A DNA stretch of 64,000 nucleotides from the NCBI RefSeq assembly GCF_009883635.2, contig NZ_CP026115.2, positions 62,001 to 126,000 on the forward strand, read 5' to 3'. Within the stretch, counting starts at the first letter, position 1. Each line of letters starts with the position of its first letter. The notes under the pieces were generated by a model. The model saw only the letters and a program-made list of their open reading frames with translations. It searched no databases and had not been told where the DNA came from. Positions 54,364 through 63,340 of the stretch are shown piece after piece. A program made the translations under genes and the position numbers. This DNA is from Pseudomonas putida (GTDB lineage: Bacteria; Pseudomonadota; Gammaproteobacteria; Pseudomonadales; Pseudomonadaceae).

Positions 54364-54744
54364 ATGAAGACAATGAAGCCGCAAACATGGCTACTGGCGC
54401 TGTGCCTGGGCGCGAGCGCGCCCATCGCTCTGGCGGCAACCGACATGAACGATCAGCGCCCCCCTGGCATGCAACCGCACGACAACGGGCAAATGAATGG
54501 CCAAGGCGGTGCGACTGGCTCAGGTACGCCGGGTGATGGCATGGGCACAGGTAATGGCGGTACGGACGATAACGGCACAGACAATACCGGGGGTGATGGC
54601 ACGACCAACGGCTCGGGTACCGGCTCTGGCATGGGGGGTACGGGAGGCAGCGGCACGGGCACAGGTTCTGGCACCGGCAGCGGGAGCTCCGGCGGTTCCG
54701 GTGCCGGCGGCAGCGGCTCGGGGAGCGGTGGCTCTGGAGGTTGA
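54364..54744 (+). CDS. Secreted Gly/Ser/Thr-rich low-complexity protein
   Basis: A 126-residue protein with a clear signal peptide (residues 1-25, KTMKPQTWLLALCLGASAPI, then ALA) and a mature part of about 100 residues made almost entirely of Gly, Ser, Thr, Asp and Asn. From residue 50 on, units such as GTGSGMGG, GTGTGSGTG and SGGSGAGG repeat. The ATG at 54364 has AGGAG eight bases upstream. It follows the MscS gene by 88 bp. It is probably an extracytoplasmic disordered protein; function unknown. In-frame repeats make length variation between strains likely. Confidence 0.75.
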   Translation: MKTMKPQTWLLALCLGASAPIALAATDMNDQRPPGMQPHDNGQMNGQGGATGSGTPGDGMGTGNGGTDDNGTDNTGGDGTTNGSGTGSGMGGTGGSGTGTGSGTGSGSSGGSGAGGSGSGSGGSGG

Positions 54745-54854
54745 TGAGCCGATGTGCTGCCTGACTGGCAAGGCTGATGCAACACTGCTGTGGGGGCGAC
54801 CGTGTGTCGCCCTTGCAGCATTGGCCAAGTGAATCCGTCAGCGAAGGAATTGCC

Positions 54855-56330
54855 ATGGCGACCCACACCTTGCCGCAGCCCAGCCGGGGCTCGGCCCGGC
54901 AGCGCCTGTACAGCACCGACATCCCCGCCCGCCTCGACCGCCTGCCGTGGACGCGTTTTCACACCTTGCTGGTGCTGGCCCTGGGCATCACCTGGCTGCT
55001 CGACGGCCTTGAGGTCACCCTGGCGGGCTCGGTGGAGGGTGCGCTCAAGGACAGCCCTGCACTGCACCTGAGCAATACCGAGATCGGCCTGGCAGGCGCC
55101 AGCTACATCGCCGGCGCGGTACTCGGCGCATTGTGCTTCGGCTGGCTGACCGACCGCCTGGGGCGGCGCAGGCTGTTCTTCATCACCTTGTTCCTGTACA
55201 TCGGCGCCACGGCCGCAACCGCGTTCTCCTGGAGCCTGTGGAGCTTCCTGCTGTTCCGCTTTCTCACCGGCGCGGGCATCGGCGGCGAGTACACGGCGAT
55301 CAACTCGACCATTCAGGAGTTTACCCCGGCGCGTTACCGCGGCTGGGTCGACCTCACCATCAATGGCACCTTCTGGATTGGCGCAGCGCTAGGCGCGGCC
55401 GGTGCCGTGATCCTGCTCGACCCGGCAGTGGCCGGTGGCGATCTGGGCTGGCGCCTGTGCTTTGGCATCGGCGCGCTGCTCGGCCTGCTGATCCTGTTCA
55501 TGCGCCTGTGGATCCCGGAAAGCCCGCGCTGGCTGATGATCCACAACCAGCCGGAGCACGCCGAGCGCATCGTCGCCGACATCGAACACCACTACCATGA
55601 GCGCGGGATCGTGATCCCGCCGCTACAGGCCCCTCCCCTGCGCCTTCGCGCACGCGACCACACGCCGTTGCGCGAGGTGTTCCACAGCCTGTTCGTCGAG
55701 CATCGGCGCCGCGCCCTGGTGGGCCTGACCTTGCTCACCGCGCAGGCATTCTTCTACAACGCGATCTTCTTCACCTATGCGCTGGTGCTGACCGACTTCT
55801 ACGGGGTGCCAGCGGCCAAGGTGGGCTGGTTCATCCTGCCCTTCGCGCTGGGCAACTTCTGCGGCCCGCTGCTGCTGGGCAGGCTGTTCGACGTGGTCGG
55901 CCGGCGCATCATGATCAGCTCGACCTACCTGGTCTCGGGCGTGCTGCTGGCCGTCAGCGGCTACCTGTTCCAGCAGCAGCTGATCGACGTGACCCAGCAG
56001 ACCCTGGCCTGGATGGTGATCTTCTTCTTCGCCTCGGCGGCGGCCAGTTCGGCCTACCTCACCGTGGCGGAAACCTTCCCGCTGGAAATCCGCGCACTGG
56101 CCATTGCCGTGTTCTATGCCTTCGGCACCGGCCTGGGCGGCCTGATCGGGCCGACCCTGTTCGGCGCGCTGATCGAAACCGGCGAGCGCGTCAATGTGCT
56201 GTACGGTTACCTGATTGGCGCGGCGCTGATGATTATTGCAGGCCTGACTCAGGCAATCTGGGGCGTGGCGGCCGAGCGGCGTTCGCTGGAACAGGTGGCC
56301 AGGCCGCTGTCGCAGATCAGCGAACCCTGA
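54855..56330 (+). CDS. MFS transporter (sugar/aromatic-acid type)
   Basis: A 491-residue carrier with twelve helices. Landmarks are GWLTDRLGRRRLFFITLF in loop 2-3, GAGIGGEYTAINSTIQEFTP in helix 5 (a motif of the sugar-porter/aromatic-acid:H+ branch), RLWIPESPRWLM after helix 6 and GRLFDVVGRR in loop 8-9. The ATG at 54855 has AAGGAA seven bases upstream. No enzyme genes adjoin it. The substrate is unknown. Confidence 0.88.
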   Translation: MATHTLPQPSRGSARQRLYSTDIPARLDRLPWTRFHTLLVLALGITWLLDGLEVTLAGSVEGALKDSPALHLSNTEIGLAGASYIAGAVLGALCFGWLTDRLGRRRLFFITLFLYIGATAATAFSWSLWSFLLFRFLTGAGIGGEYTAINSTIQEFTPARYRGWVDLTINGTFWIGAALGAAGAVILLDPAVAGGDLGWRLCFGIGALLGLLILFMRLWIPESPRWLMIHNQPEHAERIVADIEHHYHERGIVIPPLQAPPLRLRARDHTPLREVFHSLFVEHRRRALVGLTLLTAQAFFYNAIFFTYALVLTDFYGVPAAKVGWFILPFALGNFCGPLLLGRLFDVVGRRIMISSTYLVSGVLLAVSGYLFQQQLIDVTQQTLAWMVIFFFASAAASSAYLTVAETFPLEIRALAIAVFYAFGTGLGGLIGPTLFGALIETGERVNVLYGYLIGAALMIIAGLTQAIWGVAAERRSLEQVARPLSQISEP

Positions 56331-56412
56331 GCGCACCGCCCGTCCATTCAATGGCACTTCGGGTTGCCCCTGCCCTTCAACCGTTCAAGTACATCACGCA
56401 GGAGTAACTGCC

Positions 56413-56793
56413 ATGCCACGCGGCGACAAGGACAAATACACTGACAAGCAGAAACGCAAGGCCGAGCACATCGAAGAGAGCTACGAGCACAAGGGCGTTT
56501 CGAAAGATGAAGCCGAGGCGCGAGCCTGGGCCACCGTCAACAAGCAGTCCGGTGGTGGCGAGAAGTCAGGCGGCTCAGGCAGCAAGACTTCTTCTGGCGA
56601 GAAGAAGACCGCCCGCTCGGATTCGGCCAAGCGTGCAGCAAAGACGCGCGAAGGGCATGCCAGAGCATCGGATACGTCGCTGCAAAGCCAGACCAAGGAG
56701 AGCCTGCTTAAAGAGGCACGCAGCAAAGACATCAAAGGGCGGTCAAGCATGACCAAGGCAGAGCTGATTGAAGCACTGCACAAGCACCGTTGA
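56413..56793 (+). CDS. Basic Rho_N-domain protein (annotated in relatives as plasmid stabilization protein)
   Basis: A 126-residue, highly basic, lysine- and serine-rich protein. The N-terminal part (YTDKQKRKAEHIEESYEHKG, then SKDEAEARAWATVNKQSGGG) is a short helical domain seen in many proteobacterial proteins, the centre is a Gly/Ser/Lys linker, and the C-terminus (TKESLLKEARSKDIKGRSSM, then KAELIEALHKHR) resembles the Rho termination factor N-terminal (SAP-like) fold. It probably binds nucleic acid. The name plasmid stabilization protein for relatives has no support in the sequence. Confidence 0.75.
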   Translation: MPRGDKDKYTDKQKRKAEHIEESYEHKGVSKDEAEARAWATVNKQSGGGEKSGGSGSKTSSGEKKTARSDSAKRAAKTREGHARASDTSLQSQTKESLLKEARSKDIKGRSSMTKAELIEALHKHR

Positions 56794-56798
56794 AACAA

Positions 56799-56822
56799 CC
56801 GCCGCAGGCACACCTGCGGCGG
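56799..56822. terminator. Bidirectional terminator
   Basis: CCGCCGCAGG, loop CACA, CCTGCGGCGG: a perfect 10-bp stem midway between the convergent genes ending at 56793 and 56832. Confidence 0.8.
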
Positions 56823-56831
56823 TGCACCCAA

Positions 56832-58163
56832 TCAACGTTCGAGCGAGGACGCCATCTCCAGGCTCATGCCACGGGTTTCCGGGGCCAGCCAAACTGACAC
56901 CACCAACCCCGCCAGGGACACCAGTGCTGCAACCAGCATTGTGTTGCCGATGCCCAGGTGCAGCAGCGAAACCGGCACCAGCCAGGTACCCGCCGCCGAA
57001 CCGATGCGCGACATGGAGGAGCCCATGCCCACAGCGAATGCGCGGATTTCAGTGGGGAACAGCTCGTTCGGATACACCAGCTCCAGCACCTGGGCACCCC
57101 CGATGAACAGTGCATAGGCCCCGAACATCAACAGCACCAGGGCTTCGGAGCTGTTGGAGAACAGGCCCAGGCCCAGCAAGGCCAGGGTCGACCAGAGGAA
57201 GCTGTGGATGATCAGCGGGCGGCGCCCCAGGGTGTCGATCAGGCGCGTCGCGACGATGCAACCGACCACGAACAGCAGCGTGATCAGCACCGAGCCATAC
57301 GACGCCCAGTCACCCTTCAGGTTCAGTGCCTGCAATACCACAGGCGCGAAGGAGTACACGGCAAACATCGGCACCACCGCCGAACTCCAGAACACCGCGA
57401 CGAACAGCATGCGTTTGCCGTACCCCGAGCGCATCAGGTCAGCCAGCGATACCTTGTTCTCTACCGCCTGCTGCGGCATGTTGGCCAGCGAATAGGACGG
57501 CCCGTAGACCTTCTTGATGATGCGCTCTGCCTCCTCGTGGCGCCCTTTGCTGACCAGCCAGCGCGGCGACTCGGGGGTGCGCAGGCGGACGATGAACAGC
57601 AGCGCACCGAGCACCGCGGAGCTGGCCAGCACCAGGCGCCAGGCCTCATCGCCACCGCGCGCGAGGATGAAGTTGCCGACCATGTACGACAGCGCGGCGC
57701 CGGCGAACCAGAGGATGGTCAGCCCGGCCAGGCGCTGGCCACGGTGTTTTTGCGGCAGGAACTCGGTCAGCAGCGAACCTGCGACCGGGTACTCCAGGCC
57801 AACGCCCACCCCGACCAGAAAACGCAGGATGAACAGCGCGATGCCGGACTCGACCCACAGCGAGCCGAGCGAGCCGACCATGAACAGGATCGGGCCGACG
57901 AAGAACAGGCGACGGCGCCCGACCTTGTCGGTCAGCCAGCCACCGAGAAAGCCGCTGCAGAAGGTGCCGAGCATCGCCGAGGCAGCGACCATGCCCTGCC
58001 AGAACGAATCCAGCTTCAGGTAATCGGAAAACTGCACGATCACCACGCCGATGATGCTGAGGATATAACCGTCGAGAATCCAGCCACCGCCGGCGCGCAC
58101 GGACATCAATTGGTGGAAGTTGTTTAATGGCGCATCTTCGATGGACAACGTTGTATTACTCAC
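56832..58163 (-). CDS. MFS transporter (sugar-porter/metabolite:H+ type)
   Basis: A 443-residue carrier with twelve helices. Landmarks are GFLGGWLTDKVGRRRLFFVG in loop 2-3, GVGVGLEYPVAGSLLTEFLP in helix 5, LRTPESPRWLVSKGRHEEAE after helix 6, RLIDTLGRRPLI in loop 8-9 and ELFPTEIRAFAVGMGSS. The start codon is the ATG at 58163. It lies in the same direction as the FAD oxidoreductase and DapA-like genes, across a 398-bp gap containing a palindrome and a long hairpin. The transported compound may be the precursor of their pathway. Confidence 0.88.
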   Translation of the reverse strand: MSNTTLSIEDAPLNNFHQLMSVRAGGGWILDGYILSIIGVVIVQFSDYLKLDSFWQGMVAASAMLGTFCSGFLGGWLTDKVGRRRLFFVGPILFMVGSLGSLWVESGIALFILRFLVGVGVGLEYPVAGSLLTEFLPQKHRGQRLAGLTILWFAGAALSYMVGNFILARGGDEAWRLVLASSAVLGALLFIVRLRTPESPRWLVSKGRHEEAERIIKKVYGPSYSLANMPQQAVENKVSLADLMRSGYGKRMLFVAVFWSSAVVPMFAVYSFAPVVLQALNLKGDWASYGSVLITLLFVVGCIVATRLIDTLGRRPLIIHSFLWSTLALLGLGLFSNSSEALVLLMFGAYALFIGGAQVLELVYPNELFPTEIRAFAVGMGSSMSRIGSAAGTWLVPVSLLHLGIGNTMLVAALVSLAGLVVSVWLAPETRGMSLEMASSLER

Positions 58164-58304
58164 CGCGACAGCTCTCCTGTTGTATTAATTATGTCGAGTC
58201 ACTGCAGACAATCAGCCAGCCGCGCGCCAGCCGCCCGCGGTTTTGCAGGCAGCCTGTTATCGAGGCAGTTTTCACTGGGCGCTTACGCGGCCCTGACGAC
58301 TGAA

Positions 58305-58316
58305 TTAGACATGTCT
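58305..58316. promoter_or_regulatory. Palindrome upstream of the MFS gene (candidate operator)
   Basis: TAGACATGTCTA, a perfect 12-bp palindrome, is followed five bases later by an extra half-site ATGTCTA (58322-58328). It lies about 140 bp upstream of the MFS start. The shape suits GntR/FCD-type or other dimeric repressors. No regulator gene is adjacent. Confidence 0.4.
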
Positions 58317-58467
58317 ACCAAATGTCTACAGCTTGTCGGCGCAGGATAGACGATAGATTTGGAGAGGGTCAACGGTATGACAAATATAATTATTTACGGC
58401 GCGAACAGGCATGAAACAGGCGTGCGCGGAAGTTATGGAGTTGTAAGTTTCAAGTGTTCGCCAGGGT

Positions 58468-58531
58468 ATTTTCAGCGCCTGTAAGATCGAGCGCCGCCCT
58501 CGCGGCGCTCGATCTTACAGGCGCTGAAAAT
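58468..58531. repeat. 30-bp perfect hairpin repeat
   Basis: The arms 58468-58497 and 58502-58531 pair without mismatch over 30 bp around the loop CCTC; the sequence around the loop is GATCGAGCGCCGC...GCGGCGCTCGATC and the outer part CAGCGCCTGTAA. The same blocks form the ends of the repeats at 7317-7561 and 38682-38924. It lies just after the FAD oxidoreductase stop codon on the minus strand and may terminate it. Confidence 0.85.
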
Positions 58532-58561
58532 GCCAAGGCGACCACGGCCGCTTAGCTGATC

Positions 58562-59887
58562 TCATTCATCCCCAGCCCGCCACTCCTTGAACTTCATGTT
58601 GGCCTTCGCACCAATAGTCAGGAAAGGTTGCGGTGGCAACTGCCTGGGTTTGTCGAAACCACTGAAGATCTCCACCAGTTCGCTGCGCACGCCCAGTGCC
58701 TGATCAGCCGCTGCAATTCCAGCGGCACTGGACTTGGACGCCCCCAGCCCATTGCAACCACAGGCCGCGAACACCCCACGATCCACCTCGCCGAACGCCG
58801 GCACGCTGTTCCAGGTCAGCGCCATCGGCCCACCCCAGCGGTACTCCATGCGCAGCCCCTTGAGGCTCGGGAAGCGCGTGAGGAACTTGCCGTCGTGCAC
58901 CCGCCCGGCACTGTCCACCTGGCTGTCGCCAATGGTCAGGCTCGGGTTGTAGCTGTAGCGCCAGCGCACCAGGATGCGGTCACCGTCACCGTCGCTGATG
59001 CGGCGCACCGTGGTTCCCATCGGCAAGGCCGGGGTCGCCGCCCAGGTACGCTGGCCCGGCAGGCGCTTGGGGTCGAAGCGTTCGGTCAGCGAGGCATAAG
59101 TGAACACGTGCAGCAGCTGGCCCTTGAAGAAGCCGAAGCTCTGGGCGTGGCCGTTGTTGGCCAGGATGATCTTGCCCGCCGTGACCACACCCTTCGGCGT
59201 CTTGATCACCCAGGCGCCACCCACCTGCTTGAACGACAAGGCCGGCGTCTGCTCGTACACCCGCAGCGCACCTGCCAACGCATTGGCAAAACGCCGCACA
59301 TACGCCGCCGGCTGGATCATCACCGTGCCGGGCATGAACAGGCCCGAGGTGTAGGCCGGGCTGCCGGTCACCGCGCCGATCTGGCGGGTGTCGAGCAGCT
59401 CGTAGGGTTCGCCCAGCGCGTCCAGCTGCCTGGCGTAAGACAGGATGTGCTCGTCCCCTTGCGTACCACGGGCGACACTGAAGCGGCCGCAGGTGTCGAA
59501 CACCTCCTTGCTCCAGCCATGTTCCTCCGCCAGTTCGCGGCCCATGTCGATGGCCGTGCGGTACAGCGTGATGTCGCGCCTGGCGCGATCGAGCGAACCG
59601 CCGCCCAGGCCTTCGGCAGAGACCTCGTGGGGCAGGTCGATGATGAAACCCGAATTGCGCCCCGAGGCGCCCTCGCCGACGGTGCCGGCTTCGAGCAGCA
59701 CCACCTTCAGAGTCGGGTCCCGGCGCGTCAGCTGGCGGGCTGCCGACAAGCCGGCAAAACCGCCACCGATGATCGCCACATCGGCGGTGACGGCGCTGTC
59801 CAGTGCGGCGTTGGCCACACGCGGTGGCAACATCTCGGTCCAACCGGAGCAGCCATGGTGGCTGGGCATTTTCGAGGCAACGTACAT
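58562..59887 (-). CDS. FAD-dependent oxidoreductase (DAO family)
   Basis: A 441-residue flavoprotein. The dinucleotide-binding motif is VAIIGGGFAGLSAARQL (about residues 37-53), followed by VVLLEAGTVGEGASGRNSGF. The C-terminal part includes WGGPMALTWNSVPAFGEV and CGCNGLGASKSSAAG. It resembles the amine/imino-acid oxidases of the DAO family. It starts 17 bp after the DapA-like gene and so is in one operon with it. Together they suggest oxidation of an amine or imino acid followed by an aldol or deaminase-type step. Confidence 0.87.
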   Translation of the reverse strand: MYVASKMPSHHGCSGWTEMLPPRVANAALDSAVTADVAIIGGGFAGLSAARQLTRRDPTLKVVLLEAGTVGEGASGRNSGFIIDLPHEVSAEGLGGGSLDRARRDITLYRTAIDMGRELAEEHGWSKEVFDTCGRFSVARGTQGDEHILSYARQLDALGEPYELLDTRQIGAVTGSPAYTSGLFMPGTVMIQPAAYVRRFANALAGALRVYEQTPALSFKQVGGAWVIKTPKGVVTAGKIILANNGHAQSFGFFKGQLLHVFTYASLTERFDPKRLPGQRTWAATPALPMGTTVRRISDGDGDRILVRWRYSYNPSLTIGDSQVDSAGRVHDGKFLTRFPSLKGLRMEYRWGGPMALTWNSVPAFGEVDRGVFAACGCNGLGASKSSAAGIAAADQALGVRSELVEIFSGFDKPRQLPPQPFLTIGAKANMKFKEWRAGDE

Positions 59888-59904
59888 GCTCGCAACCCGC
59901 CCGG

Positions 59905-60798
59905 TCAGGAAGCCGAAGCTTCGTGGTCGATCAGCGGCACCAGTGCTTCACGCAGCGCCCCCAGCTTTTCCTCGGCCAGACGCCGCAGCGGACGGCGTGG
60001 GTTACCGGCGTCATAGCCCATGATCTGCGCACCGGCATACACCGACTGCACATAGTCACCCTGCCAGATCAGCGACATCACCGGAGCCAGGTGCTTCCAG
60101 ATCTGCTGCACCTCGGCCCACCTGCCCTCGCTGGCGGCATTGGCAAGGGCCACGCAGGTCTTCGGCGCCATGTTCGCACCACCCCAAATCAGCCCTGCGG
60201 CACCTGCAAACAGCGCATAGGGCACCAGCGGGTCGGCGCCGTTCATGGTCGCCAGACCGGTGCGCGACAACGCGGCCTGGGCCGCCAGGTCGCCGCTGCT
60301 GTCCTTGACCGAAACGAAGTTGGGGATCTCGCTCAACTGCCTGAACAGCGCGGGCGTGACTTCGACACCCACGGCCTGTGGCACGTTGTAGCCAATGATC
60401 GGCAAGCCGGCCTGCGACACGGTCGAGTAGAAATCGATGATGCCCTGGTCATCGGTCGGGCCTTCGAAGAACGGCGGCAGCACCATGACGCCATCGGCAC
60501 CGCAGTCCTTGGCATGGCGGGTGCGCTCGAGCACGTCCTCGACCAGCAGCGCGGAGGTCTGGGCAATCACCCGCACGCGGCCATCGATGACCTTGGCGCC
60601 GAAGGCCACCAGTTCCTTGGACTCATCCTTGCTCAGGTACACATGCATGCCAGTTCCGGAGCTGAGCACAATGCCATGCACACCGGCGGCGATGTAGCGC
60701 TCGATCAGGCTTTCGAAACGAGCAAAATCGATTTTGCCCTGCGCATCGAACGGCGTGGTGATGGCCAGGTTCACACCGGAAAACGCGAATGCAGACAT
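59905..60798 (-). CDS. DapA/N-acetylneuraminate-lyase-family enzyme
   Basis: A 297-residue TIM-barrel Schiff-base enzyme. The Schiff-base lysine is Lys165 (FVSVKDSSGD) and the conserved tyrosine Tyr137 (IIGYNVPQ). The usual GTTGE carboxylate-binding loop is SSGTGMH here (residues 46-52), unlike true dihydrodipicolinate synthase, so a biosynthetic DapA role is unlikely. Family members include keto-sugar-acid aldolases/dehydratases and pyrroline-4-hydroxy-2-carboxylate deaminases. It precedes and is in an operon with the FAD oxidoreductase. The substrate is unknown. Confidence 0.87.
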   Translation of the reverse strand: MSAFAFSGVNLAITTPFDAQGKIDFARFESLIERYIAAGVHGIVLSSGTGMHVYLSKDESKELVAFGAKVIDGRVRVIAQTSALLVEDVLERTRHAKDCGADGVMVLPPFFEGPTDDQGIIDFYSTVSQAGLPIIGYNVPQAVGVEVTPALFRQLSEIPNFVSVKDSSGDLAAQAALSRTGLATMNGADPLVPYALFAGAAGLIWGGANMAPKTCVALANAASEGRWAEVQQIWKHLAPVMSLIWQGDYVQSVYAGAQIMGYDAGNPRRPLRRLAEEKLGALREALVPLIDHEASAS

Positions 60799-61026
60799 GC
60801 GGTAACTCCTTATTGTTTTCGGCTGGACGGTCCAGCCACGGCATCGAGCGGTCTATTGCTCCATGGGAAAAGCCTAAGGTTTCACCCGCAGCGGTTACAG
60901 CGACATTTGCGCAGTCAATTGCCTGATTTTCGGTTATGCCATCCAGCCATGGCCACGAACACCATTGAAACTTTCCCCGAGCGTGCCAAGTCCAGACCCC
61001 TATCGAGGACAGACCGGGAGATGACA

Positions 61027-62814
61027 ATGACAGGCACGGTAGGCGACTTTCTGGTGGAGCGCTTGTACCAATGGGGGGTGCGGCGCATCTTTGGCTACCC
61101 CGGCGATGGTATCAATGGCGTGTTCGGCGCCCTGAGCCGGGCCAACGGCAAGATAGAGTTCATTCAGGCCCGCCACGAAGAAATGGCTGCGTTCATGGCC
61201 AGCGCCCACGCCAAGTTCACGGGCGAGCTGGGCGTGTGCATCGCCACCTCCGGCCCCGGTGCCTCGCATTTGCTCACAGGCCTTTACGATGCGCGCATGG
61301 ACCACCAGCCGGTGCTGGCCATCGTCGGCCAGCAGGCCCGCGCCGCGCTCGGCGGGCACTACCAGCAAGAGCTCGACCTGCTGTCGATGTTCAAGGACGT
61401 GGCCGGTGCGTTCGTCCAGCAAGCGTCCACGCCCGAGCAAGTGCGCCACCTGCTCGACCGCGCCGTGCGCACGGCCGTCGGCGAGCGCCGCGTCACCGCA
61501 ATCATCCTGCCCAACGACTTGCAGGACCTGCCCTACAGCGAGCCGCCCAGAGCCCACGGTACGGTGCATTCCGGCATCGGTTACAGCAAGCCCAAGGTCG
61601 TACCGTTCGATGACGACCTGCAGCGCGCTGCCGACGTACTCAACGCCGGGCGCAAAGTCGCGATACTGGTCGGGGCCGGCGCACTGCAGGCCACCGAGCA
61701 GGTCATCGCTGTGGCCGAAAAACTCGGTGCTGGCGTTGCCAAGGCGCTGCTGGGCAAGGCAGTGTTACCTGACGATCTACCCTGGGTCACCGGCTCCATC
61801 GGCCTGCTCGGCACCGAGCCCAGCTACCAGCTGATGACCGAATGCGACACCTTGCTGATGATCGGCTCAGGCTTCCCCTATTCGGAATTTCTGCCCCAGG
61901 AAGGCCAGGCCCGAGGCGTGCAGATCGACCTGCAACCCGACATGCTCAGCCTGCGCTACCCGATGGAGGTGAATCTGGTCGGCGATGCGGCGCAAACCTT
62001 GCGCGTGCTGCTGCCACTGCTTGAACACAAGACCGACCGGCGCTGGCGCGACAAGATCGAAGGCTGGCGGGCACGCTGGGACAAGACCCTGGAAAAGCGC
62101 GCTCTGTCCAAGGCGCAGCCGATCAACCCACAGCGCGTGGTGTACGAACTGTCCCCCCAGCTGCCCGACAACGCCATTGTCAGTAGCGATTCCGGCTCCT
62201 GCGCCAACTGGTTCGCCCGCGACCTGCAGATCCGCCAGGGCATGCAATGCTCGTTGTCGGGCGGCCTGGCCAGCATGGGCGCAGCAGTGCCCTACGCAAT
62301 TGCCGCCAAGTTCGCTCACCCACAGCGCGCAGTGATCGCCCTGGTCGGCGACGGCGCCATGCAGATGAGCAACCTCGCCGAGCTGATTACCGTGGCCAAG
62401 TACTGGCAGCAGTGGGACAACCCGCAATGGATCTGCGCGGTGTTCAACAACGAGGACCTCAACCAGGTCACCTGGGAGCAACGGGTGATGGAGGGGGACC
62501 CGAAGTTCGAGGCCTCGCAATCGATCCCCGATGTGCCGTACCACCTGTTCGCCATTTCCATTGGTCTGCAAGGCATTTACGTGGAACGCGAGGAGGATAT
62601 CGCCGGGGCCTGGGAACGGGCACTGGCCGCGGACCGGCCGGTGCTGATCGAGTTCAAGACCGACCCTGACGTGCCGCCGCTACCGCCGCACATCAAGCTG
62701 GACCAGGCGAAGAAGTTCGCCAGCACCCTGCTGCAAGGCGACCCGAACCAGGCTGGCGTGATCGTGCAAACGGCCAAGCAGGTGCTCAGCTCGGTGCTGC
62801 CCGGCAAAAAATGA
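61027..62814 (+). CDS. Pyruvate-oxidase-like ThDP-dependent enzyme
   Basis: A 595-residue thiamine-diphosphate enzyme of the POX/acetolactate-synthase-like superfamily. The catalytic Glu51 is in ARHEEMAAFMAS, the central domain spans about 190-330 and the diphosphate/Mg site is GDGAMQMSNLAELITVAKYW (in part) through FNNEDLNQVTWEQR (about 445-480). The overall pattern matches the PoxB-like proteins common in Pseudomonas and annotated as thiamine-pyrophosphate-requiring proteins. The ATG at 61027 has GGGAG six bases upstream; another in-frame ATG is at 61021. It could oxidise or decarboxylate a 2-oxo acid. The PaoABC-type genes follow 19 bp downstream. Confidence 0.87.
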   Translation: MTGTVGDFLVERLYQWGVRRIFGYPGDGINGVFGALSRANGKIEFIQARHEEMAAFMASAHAKFTGELGVCIATSGPGASHLLTGLYDARMDHQPVLAIVGQQARAALGGHYQQELDLLSMFKDVAGAFVQQASTPEQVRHLLDRAVRTAVGERRVTAIILPNDLQDLPYSEPPRAHGTVHSGIGYSKPKVVPFDDDLQRAADVLNAGRKVAILVGAGALQATEQVIAVAEKLGAGVAKALLGKAVLPDDLPWVTGSIGLLGTEPSYQLMTECDTLLMIGSGFPYSEFLPQEGQARGVQIDLQPDMLSLRYPMEVNLVGDAAQTLRVLLPLLEHKTDRRWRDKIEGWRARWDKTLEKRALSKAQPINPQRVVYELSPQLPDNAIVSSDSGSCANWFARDLQIRQGMQCSLSGGLASMGAAVPYAIAAKFAHPQRAVIALVGDGAMQMSNLAELITVAKYWQQWDNPQWICAVFNNEDLNQVTWEQRVMEGDPKFEASQSIPDVPYHLFAISIGLQGIYVEREEDIAGAWERALAADRPVLIEFKTDPDVPPLPPHIKLDQAKKFASTLLQGDPNQAGVIVQTAKQVLSSVLPGKK

Positions 62815-62833
62815 CCAACCGTGAGGCTTTGCC

Positions 62834-63340
62834 ATGCCTGCAATAATCCCAGAGGGTGTCAACGAACACCCCATACGCCTGATGATCAATGGCCAGGCCC
62901 GTTCGCTGCAGGTGCTGCCCTGGACGACGTTGCTGGACCTGCTGCGTGAACAGCTGGACCTGACGGGCACCAAGAAAGGCTGCGACCACGGCCAGTGCGG
63001 AGCATGCACAGTGTTGCGCGACGGCCGCCGGGTAAATGCCTGCCTGACCTTGGCCGTGATGTGCGACGGCGCCGAGCTGGTCACCATAGAAGGCTTGGCC
63101 AATGGCGATCAGCTGCACCCGATGCAACGCGCTTTCATCACCCATGACGCCTTCCAGTGCGGCTATTGCACGCCCGGTCAGATCTGCTCGGCCATCGGCC
63201 TGGCCAACGAAGGGCGAGCTGCCAGCCGCGAAGCCATTCGCGAGCACATGAGTGGCAACCTGTGCCGATGTGGTGCGTATGGGAATATCGTCGCAGCCGT
63301 GGAAGACGCCCTGCCGCGGATGCAGGAGGGACGCAAATGA
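62834..63340 (+). CDS. 2Fe-2S subunit of a PaoABC-type molybdenum aldehyde oxidase
   Basis: A 168-residue small subunit of the xanthine oxidase family with two 2Fe-2S clusters. The first, plant-type, cluster is held by Cys50, Cys55, Cys58 and Cys70 ([16 protein letters not shown]); the second by Cys109, Cys112, Cys144 and Cys146 (QCGYC, LCRC). It resembles PaoA/YagT but lacks a Tat signal here, so export is not expected by itself. GAGG precedes the ATG. Its stop overlaps the FAD subunit start (ATGA). The large molybdopterin subunit should follow outside the window. Confidence 0.9.
   Translation: MPAIIPEGVNEHPIRLMINGQARSLQVLPWTTLLDLLREQLDLTGTKKGCDHGQCGACTVLRDGRRVNACLTLAVMCDGAELVTIEGLANGDQLHPMQRAFITHDAFQCGYCTPGQICSAIGLANEGRAASREAIREHMSGNLCRCGAYGNIVAAVEDALPRMQEGRK

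Noticed and set aside
59905..60798. Dihydrodipicolinate synthase for lysine synthesis
   Set aside because: The GTTGE loop is replaced and the gene is in a catabolic-looking operon with a DAO oxidase.
59803..61026. N-terminal extension of the pyruvate-oxidase-like frame
   Set aside because: The frame is open by chance through the DapA-like gene on the other strand; family similarity and the GGGAG ribosome site begin at about 61021-61027.
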